Source: Laburnicola sp. R22_1
Taxonomy: Eukaryota > Ascomycota > Dothideomycetes > Pleosporales > Didymosphaeriaceae
Length of the DNA: 64,000 nucleotides
Direction of reading: 5' to 3'
NCBI GenBank assembly: GCA_014281115.1
Contig: JACONQ010000011.1
Span: forward strand, 1,302,001 to 1,366,000
Positions 11,659-23,081 of this stretch are shown here, in pieces. Position 1 is the first letter of the stretch; each line of letters opens with the position of its first letter. Under the pieces are notes generated by a model that saw only the letters and a list, made by a program, of their open reading frames with translations, did not search any database and was not told where the DNA came from. A program made the translations under genes and the position numbers.

Positions 11659-13863
11659 ATGGCAGTTCTTGCGGCTATTCTTCCTCTCGTCTCTCAGAGC
11701 TCAGCACTCGCTCTAATTTTATACCGGCTTGCTGCTGCGGAAACGTCTGCGGCAAAAGAACTTATACCGACAGCGAAGGCGATCTCGAACCTTGCACTGA
11801 TCGTGAAGGAAATTGGTACCATCATCAAAGAAGATGATCGTTTACCCTCGGCAGAAGTGCGCTTGCTTTCTCCCTTCCGTGTCTGCAGCGGCTAACACGA
11901 CTGGTAGGCTTTCGAAACCATCGAAGATATCTTGGACCAATGCAAATCCATCCTGAATGAGATCGACTCTATTGTTTCTGAACAGGACGAAGAGGGACAC
12001 AAGGGGCGTAATGGCCAGCAGCGAGATGGAAGTCTCACTCTCACTCTCACCCCGCATTTGGTTGCGAGGCTGCGTTACCTCAAAGCTCATTTAGATTCGC
12101 TGAAGACAACATTCTCAGTAATGTTACAAACTCTATATACAGCACAGAGTATCATGTGGGCAAGGTATAGTCTCCATTCACTTGTTCAGTCATTCTGCGG
12201 ACACTGACAGTTGCCTAGAGTCAGGCCCACCGTCTCACCGAGGCAGTGCGCCACCGCAGTGGCAAACGAGAAACAACAGCTCGAGACACTTATCATCGAC
12301 CAGCAAATGTCAATATTGCTTGCGTCGAAACTTTACGAGCGAGCAAGACCAGATGCGCGCTTATTGATGGAGGGGGACAGCTCCCTAAGCTTGAGCGTAA
12401 TTGGTGAAGATGCACCAAGCCCGACTGACTTAGCCAAATACCAGGACAGGTTTATTGCAAGTCTGCACATCCAAACATCAGATGAAGAGCAATGGCTCGC
12501 GTCAGTATGCGGGATCTCGAAATCACAACTGGACCGGTTGTTAGAAAGGTGGACAAGGTTGCGTCAGTTCGAGGCAGATCTCCTAGACGCGGAGCGCCAA
12601 ACCCAGGCTCAGAAACGAGAGAGTCAGCAGCCCTTTGTGGAGTCTGACAGCGAGGATGAAATCGGCCCGCTGCCGAGATTCTCTGGCAGCAGCGTTGGAC
12701 CTGCAACACCTGCGCCCCGAAAGACAGATAGCATTCCACCGCCTGTTTCAGATCCGCACACACTACATGTCCCTAATCTCGACACTGGCTCTGAGCCCGC
12801 TTCACCCCGTACGTCCATCACTAGCCTGCCTGTAGAAGCAGCCGCAGCCGTGGAAGCAAAGGATAAAGATGACGATGTCGATCTGGAAATCCCTTGGACA
12901 TTGCGCACCCTCAAATACTACTGGAAGTACATCGACGGCAAAGTCCAGGATTCGAACACCGACTTACCATCATCGGAGGCATTGTCCCACAGGTCCAGTT
13001 GGACAGAAATCCAAGCTTCGTGGGTCTGCAAGGAGGCCATCGACGAGGCGGGTTATCCATTCACCCAAGTAAAGAAGGAGATACAAGACGGCAGACGCAC
13101 CAAGTTCGAAACGTGCTTCTGCGTCAACCGACCTCTCACTTTCGACCAAGTAGAGCGACTGGTCGAACGAACAGTAGAATTCTACCGCCAGACACAGCCT
13201 CCCTCCCCGCCACCAGCCCACGAACGTAAACGACGAACATCTTTCGAACGTCGCCCTCTTGCTCACGGACCCCCAAAGAGCAATAACCGCGATCGCACAC
13301 CAGTCGCAGCACCGAACAAACCCCCGCCACTCGAGCGCTCCACGACCGCTTACCACGCCTCTCAGCCGCCTCACCTCGATCGCACAATGTCCATGCCAGG
13401 CCCCGCCCAAATCTATCCCCCAAACCCACGACTCAGCAGCCTTCACCTTCCCACACCACATTCCCCCACCCAGCCTCAAGCGCCACCCTATCCCCCCAAA
13501 TCCGCCCCCCAAGCCATCCCCCCTTACCCAATCCCCTCCTACCCATCCCAACCCCACACCTTCGCCCAATCGATACCCTACCAACCGCCGCCCAACTCCC
13601 CCCGCCACCTCCAGCCCCCCATTTACTCGCAGTCGCCTCTGCGAAGCTCGTTCGAGGGAGCGCGCTACGAGCCGTATTCTAGCGCATCGGGGACATCGGA
13701 TTCCGAGAGCGCAGTGAGATCGCGGAAGCAGAGGGAGAGGAGTCGGAGACGGGGGGAAGATGGGCAGAGGAGGAAGAGAGAGGGTGGAGGGCATGGGAAG
13801 ACGAAGGCGTTGATGGGGGTGGCGGGGTTGACGGCGTTGTTGGATGGGTTGGTGGGGATTTAG
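11659..13863 (+). CDS. Fungal-specific protein: helical N-terminus, proline-rich middle, basic tail
   Basis: Three exons: 11659-11856, 11908-12164 and 12219-13863. The introns (51 and 54 nt, GT-AG) keep frame and give about 699 residues. The first 90 residues form a hydrophobic/helical region like the N-terminal domains found in many large fungal proteins of unknown role. A Trp-rich conserved block lies near residues 380-450 (12885-13190), around the residues Ile-Pro-Trp-Thr-Leu-Arg. It is followed by about 170 residues rich in Pro, Ser, Tyr and Gln, then an Arg/Lys-rich stretch and a short hydrophobic Gly/Leu tail. I do not recognise the family. Disorder plus a basic segment would suit a scaffold or nuclear protein, but this is inference. 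The ATG at 11659 is chosen because the protein-like reading begins there. Confidence 0.75.
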
Positions 13864-14222
13864 TAAGGGGGGGTTTGGAGATGGGAAGGAAGCTGGTGTA
13901 TGGAGGTGTTTTGGTGCGTGGTGGATGCTGACGGGGGTGGAACTTGATGTTTTAATGGCCATCAGAGAGTGTCAGTACATTGTCTCATGTAAATTACAGT
14001 ATCGTGTAAAGCATTTTTAAATCGACACATGTATCTCTAAATTATCATCAGATGCTTTTCCTATGATGTATTTTCCTGACCTGATGTGGCCAAGCGTGCA
14101 GGTCTACAACCCAAACGCCATCGCTATGCATGTGAGGCCCAAAAGAGTCTGTCCCACCATCGTGTGAGGATCTGGACCGCTGCCAGACTGTGTCCATCAC
14201 CCTCCCACCCAGAACGGAACGC
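13864..14222. other. Short intergenic region between convergent genes
   Basis: It lies between the stop codons of the upstream gene and FCF1 and should contain both 3' untranslated regions. No other feature is seen. Confidence 0.5.
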
Positions 14223-15077
14223 TTATTTGCTGTCTGGGTTATCGGGCAACCTCTCAATAAGGTACTTCCCCTTCCCCACGCTCACGATCGGTACACCGGG
14301 TATCTTCCTCAGACGCCTTTTCAATTCCCTATCGTTCGTGCCTACCAAGTAGATTCGGTGTTTCGCAACGATTTCCGTAAGACCTAGCGTAGTTAGTCTA
14401 TCTGCGTGTCAGGTCTAGCTGGTCTAGGTACTCACAGTCATCTGCATAAGTGCCCTTGTGGTCACACTTTATCCTCTCCCTAAACGGCTGCGCGTTAGCC
14501 TCTATTCCCGCTGATGCCATGGAAACCCACTTACCATCTCTCGTCCCTCGCGATGCGAAGTGCTATGCGGTATTTGGGACCCAGTTTCTCCATCCTACCA
14601 GTGTCAGCAAGCAGACCTCGGCGGGCGCGAAATATTGTGTATCCCACTCACTCAGCAAGCACGCATGAGGTCATCACCGGAGTTGCCTTTGCATAGAGCA
14701 AATCCATCAGACCCTTCTGGAGGTCCAGCTTCGAGCGGACCGTGTGCGAGAGGAAATTGGTGTCTATGAGGACGCGGTAGGGCGGGCCGAGGGCTTCGTT
14801 GGCCATGAAGAACATGGACGATGGCAGCTGGGGTATCTCGCGCTTCGCTTTTTCGGCTTCGGCTTTCTTCTGGGCTTCTATTTCGCCGGCCATTTGGTTC
14901 TTTTTCCTGCATCGCGTTAATTGTGGGAGGCTTGAGGGTGGTAGCGGGGCGTATACAGTCGGGCATCGCGCTGGCCTGGGCTTGGTCAGTACATAGTTGG
15001 AGACAAAGAGGGAAAGGGGTTATACCGATGACGCGCTTCACCTGGGCAAACTTGCGCGTCTTCTTCGCGACTCCCAT
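14223..15077 (-). CDS. FCF1: rRNA-processing endonuclease Fcf1/Utp24 (PIN domain)
   Basis: Fcf1 is the PIN-domain nuclease of the small-subunit processome that cleaves pre-18S rRNA in the nucleolus. Six exons on the minus strand: 15077-15026, 14975-14957, 14906-14652, 14594-14535, 14479-14436 and 14383-14223. All splice GT-AG and total 591 nt, 196 residues, close to the family length of about 190. Seen directly: the basic start Met-Gly-Val-Ala-Lys-Lys-Thr-Arg-Lys, the PIN signature Leu-Ile-Asp-Thr-Asn-Phe-Leu, His-Lys-Gly-Thr-Tyr-Ala-Asp-Asp-Cys, Gly-Thr-Asn-Asp, and the Arg-Lys-Ile-Pro-Gly-Val-Pro region. The second exon is only 19 nt long; without it the conserved Arg-Asp-Ala-Arg-Leu segment and the frame are lost. 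It is divergent from the CSI2-like gene. Confidence 0.95.
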
Positions 15078-15128
15078 GTTGGCTTTTGTGGTGGTTCAGT
15101 GTTGCAGCGGCGGCTATCGATAAACTTT

Positions 15129-15161
15129 TTGGCAGGATCCATCTGCCATGGATCCTGCCAA
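15129..15161. repeat. Perfect 14-bp inverted repeat with 5-nt loop
   Basis: TTGGCAGGATCCAT is followed by CTGCC and then by the exact reverse complement. It lies 52 bp upstream of the FCF1 start codon, within the region shared with the CSI2-like gene, so it may be transcribed as a 5'-leader hairpin or bind a dimeric protein. Function unknown. Confidence 0.85.
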
Positions 15162-15742
15162 GATTTCGGGCGTCGCTTCTATTTGCAGCGGCGCAGGGGT
15201 CGCGTCACGCGCATGCCTCGAATCGGCCTGGCAACAACACCAAGCCGCCCAGGGCAGGCCTGCACCACGTGCAACACGGCCGCTTTTGCGTCTTGTCCAA
15301 TTCACTACAGTACTATTGACCCCGCCGACCAACAATGGCTCTTCCCTCGTTCAAGCCTCACAGATATTGACATTCCGAGTCCATCGCTCCGTCAACAACC
15401 CCCTGCGCCAATCTGTCCGTTCACCAGGCCCGCGCTCGACAGCCTCTAGCGTCTCGCCTGCATTGGCAATTTGGCGCCCCATCACCTCCTAGAGCCCTTC
15501 AAACAACTGGGAGTAGGGCCCGTCTCCGCCTCTCCTTGTCCAGTCGCTCGTTTCACCCACTACCAGCCGTCGTCATCGGCAACAGAGTCCCTCTCGTTCC
15601 CTCCAGGCTCCGCCCTTTGTTAATCACGACCTCCTGAGAGAGCCGTCTGTCGCACCGCACCCCTAATACCTAGAGCTGCGGCCGTCCGCCAGCGCCCACC
15701 CTCGCTCTCTCTCCCATCTTAGCCCCTCACAGCGTCGCCGCC
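15162..15742. promoter_or_regulatory. Shared upstream region of FCF1 and the CSI2-like gene
   Basis: The two genes diverge, so this pyrimidine-rich interval (CT-rich on the plus strand from about 15500 to 15740, as often seen ahead of fungal start codons) probably holds the plus-strand promoter and leader. No defined factor site is claimed. Confidence 0.45.
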
Positions 15743-17002
15743 ATGCGACTCTCAGTAGGCCTCGTGGGCCTGCTCGCCCTCGCCGCGCCCGCTGTCCTCG
15801 CTCAGGACAATCGGCCCGACGACCAGACATCAGGCAGAGCGAGTGCTACCCCCAAACCCACCGAAACGGAGGCACCAACACGCGCATCGGCAGAGACGAA
15901 GAGCGAGCCAACAGAGACAACCGAAGCACCCGCCGAGACAACCGAAGCGCCTTCAACTACAGCCGATGAGAGCACCACAGAAGAGGTGGAAAAAACGACG
16001 CCATCTTCCTCAGACGATGCGGAGACCACGGAGACCACGGCCGCCGGGGCGATTACCTCCCTGTCCGTCTCCACCACTACATCAGCACCAGTTACCCAGA
16101 CACGGGCGGGTGGCAATGCCCTCTCGTTGCTTCCTTCCGTTGCAGGTGTCGGAATACCGAATGTAGGCGTTCCAGATACGGCGGGCGCGGCTTTCATGCA
16201 GAAATCGGATCTGCCCGACGGGACCGTCTTCATATGTGTCGGCGCTCTGCTGGCTTTCCTGGGAGCAGCCGTCCTCGCTTGGCGAGGCCTCGTAGCCTGG
16301 TCATTGCACCGCTCCGTTAAGCGCGCTGCGCAGGCTCAGAACCTGGCAGATCTGAAGGCCATGTCAGCTGTGCCAGGCAAGAAGCGGGGAATGTACAACG
16401 TCGTTGGGGCAAGCTCGACCATGTCGCTCGATCACCTAGCTGCTGCGCCCACAGGCACTTCCAGGCCCCCTAAACCATTTGCCTCCAACAATGCGACGGG
16501 AACCCCTCCCAAGAACAACTCGCTATTCTTCTCTCCCACAGCAGGTGGTAGCACTGGCCTGCGCGACTCAGTAGTGAACCGGTCGTCGACTTACCTTCCT
16601 GCGGGTTATTACGCGGCTGGCAACGCGCAGCCGGCTTCGGGTGCACCTATGACACACGTAGGCGGAGCGGCGCATCTTTCCACACACTCTCTAGCCACGC
16701 CTGGAAACCGGTACAGCGCCCGGTCTGGTATTTCACCTCCACATTCTCCGACTCTTCCTCCCTCGCGAGGTTATGATCGCGCACCGCCTTCTCGTGACGG
16801 CTTGTCAATATACAACCGGAATAGCGTTGCAACGCTCGGCACGCCATCAGGAAGAGCAGGAGTATATGGCAACGACCACGGAAGCGCAAGTCAGCTGTCT
16901 CTGAACGTGCCTGGCGGATCGACTACGGGAGGACGAGCCCCGAGTGCGTATCTGGAAGACCTGTTCGAAAACCATGGCAACGGACCTAGGGAACGGTTTT
17001 AG
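15743..17002 (+). CDS. CSI2-like single-pass membrane protein
   Basis: A single exon of 419 residues. It has a clear signal peptide (residues 1-20, ending Val-Leu-Ala), a Thr/Ser/Glu/Pro-rich extracytoplasmic region (about 21-120) suited to O-glycosylation, and a transmembrane segment at about 163-185 preceded by Leu-Pro-Asp-Gly-Thr-Val-Phe-Ile. A cytoplasmic tail of about 230 residues, rich in Ser, Pro and Gly, follows. The Leu-Pro-Asp-Gly-Thr/TM/Arg-Gly-Leu-Val-Ala-Trp-Ser-Leu-His-Arg block is what I associate with yeast Csi2, a membrane protein linked to chitin synthase 3 trafficking. Role in wall building is inferred from that similarity. The ATG follows a CT-rich leader and starts the signal peptide exactly. 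Confidence 0.82.
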   Translation: MRLSVGLVGLLALAAPAVLAQDNRPDDQTSGRASATPKPTETEAPTRASAETKSEPTETTEAPAETTEAPSTTADESTTEEVEKTTPSSSDDAETTETTAAGAITSLSVSTTTSAPVTQTRAGGNALSLLPSVAGVGIPNVGVPDTAGAAFMQKSDLPDGTVFICVGALLAFLGAAVLAWRGLVAWSLHRSVKRAAQAQNLADLKAMSAVPGKKRGMYNVVGASSTMSLDHLAAAPTGTSRPPKPFASNNATGTPPKNNSLFFSPTAGGSTGLRDSVVNRSSTYLPAGYYAAGNAQPASGAPMTHVGGAAHLSTHSLATPGNRYSARSGISPPHSPTLPPSRGYDRAPPSRDGLSIYNRNSVATLGTPSGRAGVYGNDHGSASQLSLNVPGGSTTGGRAPSAYLEDLFENHGNGPRERF

Positions 17003-19440
17003 TTGGACCCTCCACCACCTTATTCACCGCCGATGCAGTTAAGAGTGTGGAGTATTGCAGACTCGCTCCGTCACAGTGTACCGAAGAAGCTATCATCGCT
17101 AGTATGAGCTTGAGAAGTCGTTACCTATACACCACAGCCGGCACATTGGGGTTCTTATCTTGCAGGATGTTTCCTGTTTTTGGCGCTCGCGAATCTTGCA
17201 TGTCCCAGATACCTTGTGTTTCTTACTAGCAACCTTCATGCAGGTGGTTTTCGCCGCATCATGTTGTACCACCACGCGCCGCGTCGAGGGCCTGTCGTCT
17301 TCATTATTCGTCCATCTTCTTCCATTGGGAACCTTTGTGTTGCTTTGTCGAGCTGCTACGGCGCTTGGACATGCTTGGGCTTCGTCTTGTTTATTATTTT
17401 GAATGTGGCGTTTTTGGTGATGGGCATGGGTGTTGGATGACTCGGATACTTTTTGATTGTCGGTATTTTTTGCTTGATTAGAGGAGGAGAGGAAAGGCAG
17501 TCATTGTATATACTGCGGGTGCTGTGGGGAGGAGAGTGGAGTGGATTGGATTGCGGAAGTGATAGCGTAATTGTAGTACAGTTTTTGAATGTGTGATTTG
17601 TGAGGGCTTTGTGATGGTATGCTTGTAAGTTGTGAGCGGGGGTGTGGGGTGGTGTTTGTACCACTCTGTCAGGTGGGTGCTTGGGTGGTTGAGACCCTGA
17701 CCTGCCAAGCGTGGTCGGAGATGGAGCCGATGGACGCGTTGCGTTGCGTTGCGATGACGTGCAGCGGTGTGGTGTGCTTACATTTTTCTTGCATGCAGGC
17801 TAGCTCTTTTGTGGTGGTCGTGATGGGGGTGTGGTGTCATTGTTTATCTGTTTGGGGCTTGGTGCGGTGTTTTATGGGCGAAGCTTGAGGATGAAGATGT
17901 GCCTTGGGGATTTCTGGACGAACGTCGTTTTGAGGTGTGGATATTGATTTTTTTTTCTCTTGGTGGTTTTTGGTGTTATGTGGTTTGTATGTGGTTTGTA
18001 GCGGGCTGGATGGATGGGGAGGGAGAGGGGAAGGCACCTGTGAGGCTAACATATGTAGGTAGGTTAGTGCGAGGTACCTAAGGTATGGTGTGACTTCATA
18101 TGTGCTGGTTTACACTAGTGTATTGTGTGATTTATTAGCTGAAATTTTTTTTTTAGACTTTTTGAGTTCGTACAGACCTTTCTGCTCTACCTTTGACCAC
18201 TGTGGTTGATTCAGGAACCTTATTGCATTTTTTTCACAGCGTCTAAAGGTGGGCGATGTCAAATTAGAAAACTGACTTTGTTGCGACGTTAGCATGGTGG
18301 ATTGCGCGAAAGGGGGGGTTATTGGTATGAATAGTTTCGTGGAGGAAAACAGGTATCTTTAGCGTTAGGGGGAGGGAGGATTGATAGAGGTTGGAAGTTG
18401 GGTGAGCGAGTAGTTGCGAGGTCGATACACGATATGCGGAGGAGGAATTAAGGCTGGTGATCATGCTGGGGATATTTTAGTAAGGTACTCTAAAGGTCAC
18501 GCTTTGGACTGACTTATTGCGAGGCGAATTTGAGAGATGGCGTTCGGGTGGAGTAGTAATGTCTAGGCAGAAAAAGATGGCCGGTCTGTTCGCCTTGTTC
18601 GCTTTTGGGAAGGTATGTAGACGTGGTCTATATGCGTTATGCATGTTGTGCGTGTGGCTGATGATAGAAGGTTATTTAAACATTAAACGATAATGGAGTG
18701 ATGTTTTACTAGTGGAATTTCTCGTTAAATTGGGGATTGTGCAAAATGCTGCAGTTTCGCAACGAGCATCATACAGGAAGCGAGCAACCTTGAGGCAATA
18801 TACTCAGCTCTACTGAGCGTACAGTTGTTTATTTTCTTACCCGGACCTTCGCGATGTTGGTTGGCCAGTTTCCATCCCATGTACAATCAGATTGATGGTA
18901 TATGCCTATGTTTGCATCAAACATATTGCCCATATGAGGCAGTCATTTCACCTCCTGTGTACATGTCTCTTCCTTGTGCCCACTCGCGTCGCCCTTTCCT
19001 TGAACGATGCACTTACAATCTTTCTCTACATAGTTGTGCTGAAAGCCGCCCTAGGGTCATTCTTCTATTGTCTTAGTCATTGTGCTCAAAGCTGTATTAG
19101 TCCAGGCCCTTTTCATTCTGTCCTTATCCGACAAAATATATTAATCAAATTACGCTATTCAATTACAGCGTAAGTATAAAAAGAAGCTCGAATACATACA
19201 TATACAGTTCTGTATACAAGCCAAGCTAAGTGTGGCTAATGCTAGAGTCGATTTAGATATATCGACCGCAGTAAGGATATATGCCATTCTGTAAAAGTCT
19301 AGCTATGGTCTTCTGATCGTTTATATACCTAAGGAATGTTTAAAGGTTGTTAAACATGATGCCACTTAACAGACTGTTCGAGTCCCTAAGACACATTCAC
19401 TTTCGGTATATAGCATACACATACATAATAGAAATATACA
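17003..19440. other. Long gene-poor interval
   Basis: About 2.4 kb with G/T-rich, low-complexity stretches on the plus strand (17380-18080) and increasing AT content after 18600. Short open frames occur on both strands but none shows a domain, a signal of selection or a plausible splice structure. I see no gene. The first few hundred bases must include the CSI2-like 3' untranslated region. Confidence 0.55.
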
Positions 19441-19693
19441 TACGTAATGTCTATATTAGCGCTAATCCCTTGGGTGACACTATCCAAGGAAATTTACAGC
19501 GCACGAGCTAATTGGCGCTGCCTATATAAACACAACCCTATCTTACCCTTAACACAGAACACCGCCTCTACACCTTCGTCCTTAACTACAACTTCAACAC
19601 CGACCTTACCGAGTCTTCTACGACGTATCCGATACACATCTCAGCCGCTCTAAACGAATCTCGAAAACACTAACGGCAAGACCTCCTGCAGGT

Positions 19694-20460
19694 ATGGTTT
19701 TCCACACGAGAAAGAATTGTTGCAAGCGTCCGAAGCCTAAGAAGCTAGATTCGAGTCCGGAAGAAGTCCAGAAATTTGCAGTTGGCCGTACGTCTACTTT
19801 TAAGACTACTTTCATAAAGCTTCCTCGAGAGATTCGTAATATCGTCTACCACGAGCTGTGGAAAGCACGTCTATTATTTGGTTTCACCACAGGTCATGGC
19901 CTTTTTGAGGAACAATGCTTTAAGATCAGTTACGACGAGCCTGAGTCTAATTATTACTACCCTTTTACAAAGACAAAGCTACCTAACTGGCTGTAGACGT
20001 TAAAGCTGTTCCTAGCAGAAAGTTTGGAGCAACTGTTTCCTAAGTCTCGCTGGGAGCTGTATCGCTAGGGCAAAAACAAGCAACCGCGCTAGGCCCTTAC
20101 ACAAATATATCCTCCACACAATTTATTAAAATATACACAGATATAGGCATATTTTACCCTTCTAACAACCTCTGGGATCCTACTCGCGATTAATGGGTTG
20201 TCTATTTCTTTAATTCCGCGATGCTAAAAAACCTAGCTTGTTGTTTCAGAAAGTCAAACCATACGCAAGAGCTGAAGCTCCGACTGAATTACCCTTATTT
20301 GGATTTCGAGAGGCACTAAGATTTCTATAATGGCTCCAAAATCAACATCAAAATTATACTTACATTGGATATGCTGCTTAAATTATACAAAGACCTACAC
20401 GTATTCTAGATCTACACTGAGAGGATGGATTATTGGCGCCCTTATATCGCTGACTTAATT
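19694..20460 (+). pseudogene. Degenerate 2EXR-type (F-box-like) gene remnant
   Basis: The open part (19694-19996) reads as a basic N-terminus and then a Phe-x-Lys-Leu-Pro-x-Glu-Ile-Arg-Asn motif, typical of the 2EXR/F-box-like domain that opens many fungal orphan proteins. It ends at TAG (19994-19996), in a spot where the reading continues in the same frame as protein-like sequence interrupted by further TAG/TAA codons. The region is AT-rich, and the stops sit in contexts expected from C-to-T or G-to-A change at CpA. It is therefore best read as a RIP-damaged duplicate of a 2EXR gene. No function is expected. Confidence 0.6.
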
Positions 20461-20637
20461 TATAAGGAAGCCAGGCAAATTGTATAGGGTATCTTTGGAG
20501 CCAATATTAAGGAAGAGATGCAAATGGAGCCGCCTCCACAGGGTCCAGTCTCTCCGGGATGGACGCTGAGGTTTCGTCTTTGCGTAGACGTACTTAGCTG
20601 AGCCTTCTCTACGGTCCTAGTCCGTAACCTACTCACG

Positions 20638-20910
20638 CAAAATCACGATAGCGGATCCCACCAACGGCGCAAATTGACTCGACAGAACATCTAACCGGAA
20701 CACAAGACTGCATCTCACACACGACAATATTCGCTCAAACCACTCACCAACGGAAATACAAAGAATTAAAAACCCAACATCACGATATCGGATCCCGCAA
20801 AAGGAGCACAACGAAACAGCAGAGCATCCGATCAAAACACAAGACTACATCTCACGAATTTTAATGTCCGCTCACGCCACTCAGCGGAAAAAAATATAAA
20901 AAAGAAAAAG
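20638..20910. repeat. Tandem duplication, two diverged units of about 137 bp
   Basis: CACGATA followed by CGGATCCC occurs at 20644 and again at 20781. Downstream landmarks recur in the same order: AACACAAGACT, CATCTCAC, a TTCGCTCA/TCCGCTCA segment, CCACTCA and a GCGGAAA/ACGGAAA end. The units differ by substitutions and small gaps. No coding capacity is credible. Confidence 0.7.
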
Positions 20911-21875
20911 ACAAAAAAACTTGACGAGAAGCGGATTTCATTGTTGTATACACCTTTCACAGGAATGATTACATTGTGTAGGAGGAATGGGAGTTACACG
21001 GTACACTAGCTGATATTCAAGAATGGCATCGATTTTCCTACGCGATGTAACACGTTGGGCGATTGTGATGTTTTGAAGTGCTTTGTGTATAGCTTTCGTA
21101 TTGATGTTCAAGGGTTGCGTATGGAAGGCAGTGACTTCATTACCTCACATTGTTACATCATGTAAAAAAAAGTGCGCGACATCTTATGATTTGATGGAAG
21201 GCAAGGAGTAACAAAAGATATCCGTTTATGGTCGATTCAGCTGATCTCACTCACTACTGCCTCGAGTGGAACCCTGCATGGCTCACTTAAAACGTATGCA
21301 GTAAGACACGATATTGAATTTGGCAATTGTACCCAGGTTTTATGTTTACTGTAAAGCGTTTTTTTCTTTGACAAGATTTTGATTTTGAGCGTCATTTGTG
21401 CACTGCTCTCGTGTTAATTTTCAAAATATTCGTAGCATCGACTGTCAGGCACGAGGGCGACCTCACACGGGACTCAAGCGCAAGCCCGCATAACTAAGAA
21501 ACTACACAATGGGCTCCAATTGACCTTGGTACAACTCCCGTGCAATTGTAATCACCATTGACAAGCTCTGGCACTCTAAGAGTTTGACATGACTTCTATA
21601 CTAGTCACTCTTCTAGGACAGCGTGTGCATCATATACCAACTACTTACTCACCACGCAAGATGTTGGCTCAACTACAGAGACGGAGCAGATAAGGAGGGT
21701 GAGGTGTTCAAGGAGCGTATAGAAGTTAAATTCTTTCTATCTAGTAAGTAGGCCGTGGAAGTTCGTCCGAAGCAGTAGCGACAGTTATATCAACGGATTA
21801 GGAAACAACCAGAAAACATAGGACCCGAGGACACGACTGAGTAAACAAGCGTACAATGCGGAAGAGACGGACGGA
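20911..21875. other. Intergenic region downstream of the C2H2 gene
   Basis: Mixed-composition DNA with an A-rich patch near 20885-20930 and no supported reading frame. The part next to 21876 should be the 3' untranslated region of the minus-strand zinc-finger gene. Confidence 0.5.
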
Positions 21876-23081
21876 TCAGCATTTGCCGTTGCACACCTTG
21901 ACATCCTCCCAGACTGGGAAATTCGCAAAACCAGGCCACAGAATCAACAGTACGCGACGATGCTGACGGACATCATCAGGAATATACACAGTGCGAGGGG
22001 AAATGTTCGAAAACATAGCACCCCAAGGTCCCAATTGAAGGTGAATAGGGTCCAATGTGTCAAAAACTTTTACGTTGACGGAATCTTCCGGGAAATGGGC
22101 AAGACAAAGGTGACGGTAAAACTCGACGTGGGACTCAAACTGTGGATTTTCTGGAGGACAGATTGGGCAGTGGATATGACAAGTCCTTGCGTCGTATCCC
22201 CTCGACACGAGGAGGTCGTCGCAGTTTGTTCGACCCTTTAGATCGTGCTGTCGCAGATGATCCACCAGGTCATCCATTGAGCGGTGTTTGCGTCCGCACA
22301 GGTTGACCCTGAAAGAGCATCTGGGAATAGGGCATTTGCGAATGCCGTTCGTATCAGAGAATACATGTAGAGCTTCGAGATCTCTCTCGAAGACACGGTC
22401 GCATTTTGCACACTGGAACAACGTGCCGGGTTCATGGCCATCGAGCATGTGATCTTTCAGTTTGTCCAGACGATAGAACGCTCTCTTCCCGAAACGATTA
22501 CAGCCTATCGCTGTGCAAGAGAACGTTGGAGACTTCGTGTCGTGTTTAAGTTCATGACGTTTCAGTTCTGCACGACGTTTAAAAGGTTTGGTACGACATC
22601 CCTCGAATCCGCAGATGAAGCGTGGTTCGCTCTTAGGTTTCCCGATATCTGTCTGCTCAAGGAGAAGTTCTTCGGCTCGTTGCTTGTCCAAGCGTGGAGT
22701 TTTGTGCTGTTGGATCATGCCATCATGACAAAGAAGATCGCTCGATGGAGAGTTGTCCTTGGATCCAGAGACTGGGGCGAAGCCTTGGAAAAGGGCAAAC
22801 ATCTGGGGGGCTCTTGCCCTTTTGTTAGCGCATGTCTTTTTTTAAACTTACCCGTCACCAGGCAACGCCGCAGTGCCCTGGTCAGGGATCTCGAATTCCG
22901 TCCAATCAATATCATCCATCCACGGCTCTTCCATGATATCCTGAAGCTGAAATCTCCAATCAATCATGCTCGGGTCCTCATACGGGGCAAGCTGCATATC
23001 GTGGTCGACGTTGTCGGACATGGTTGGCTGGGAGCTGACGCTTGGCGAAGAGGGCAACGACGAGGCTGAGAAACCCGACAA
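21876..23081 (-). CDS. C2H2 zinc-finger protein, probable transcription factor
   Basis: Two exons. The first (23081-22852) encodes a Ser-rich then acidic N-terminus with several Trp-Met-Asp-Asp/Trp-Thr-Glu-Phe-like hydrophobic-acidic clusters, suggestive of an activation region. The second (about 22812-21876) has two C2H2 fingers in tandem: Cys-x4-Cys...His-x3-His at roughly residues 140-165, then Cys-x4-Cys...His-x4-His. A Cys/His-rich region follows that may hold further, less regular fingers, then a C-terminus without known motifs. The phase-consistent intron (22851-22813) is only 39 nt. The stronger acceptor at 22803 would shift the frame, so this junction is uncertain, and translation could alternatively begin at the ATG at 22802. 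DNA target unknown. Confidence 0.75.

Noticed and set aside
12970..13962. 330-codon open frame on the minus strand
   Set aside because: It lies opposite the proline-rich exon of the plus-strand gene. The frame is open because of C-rich codons and has no motif of its own.
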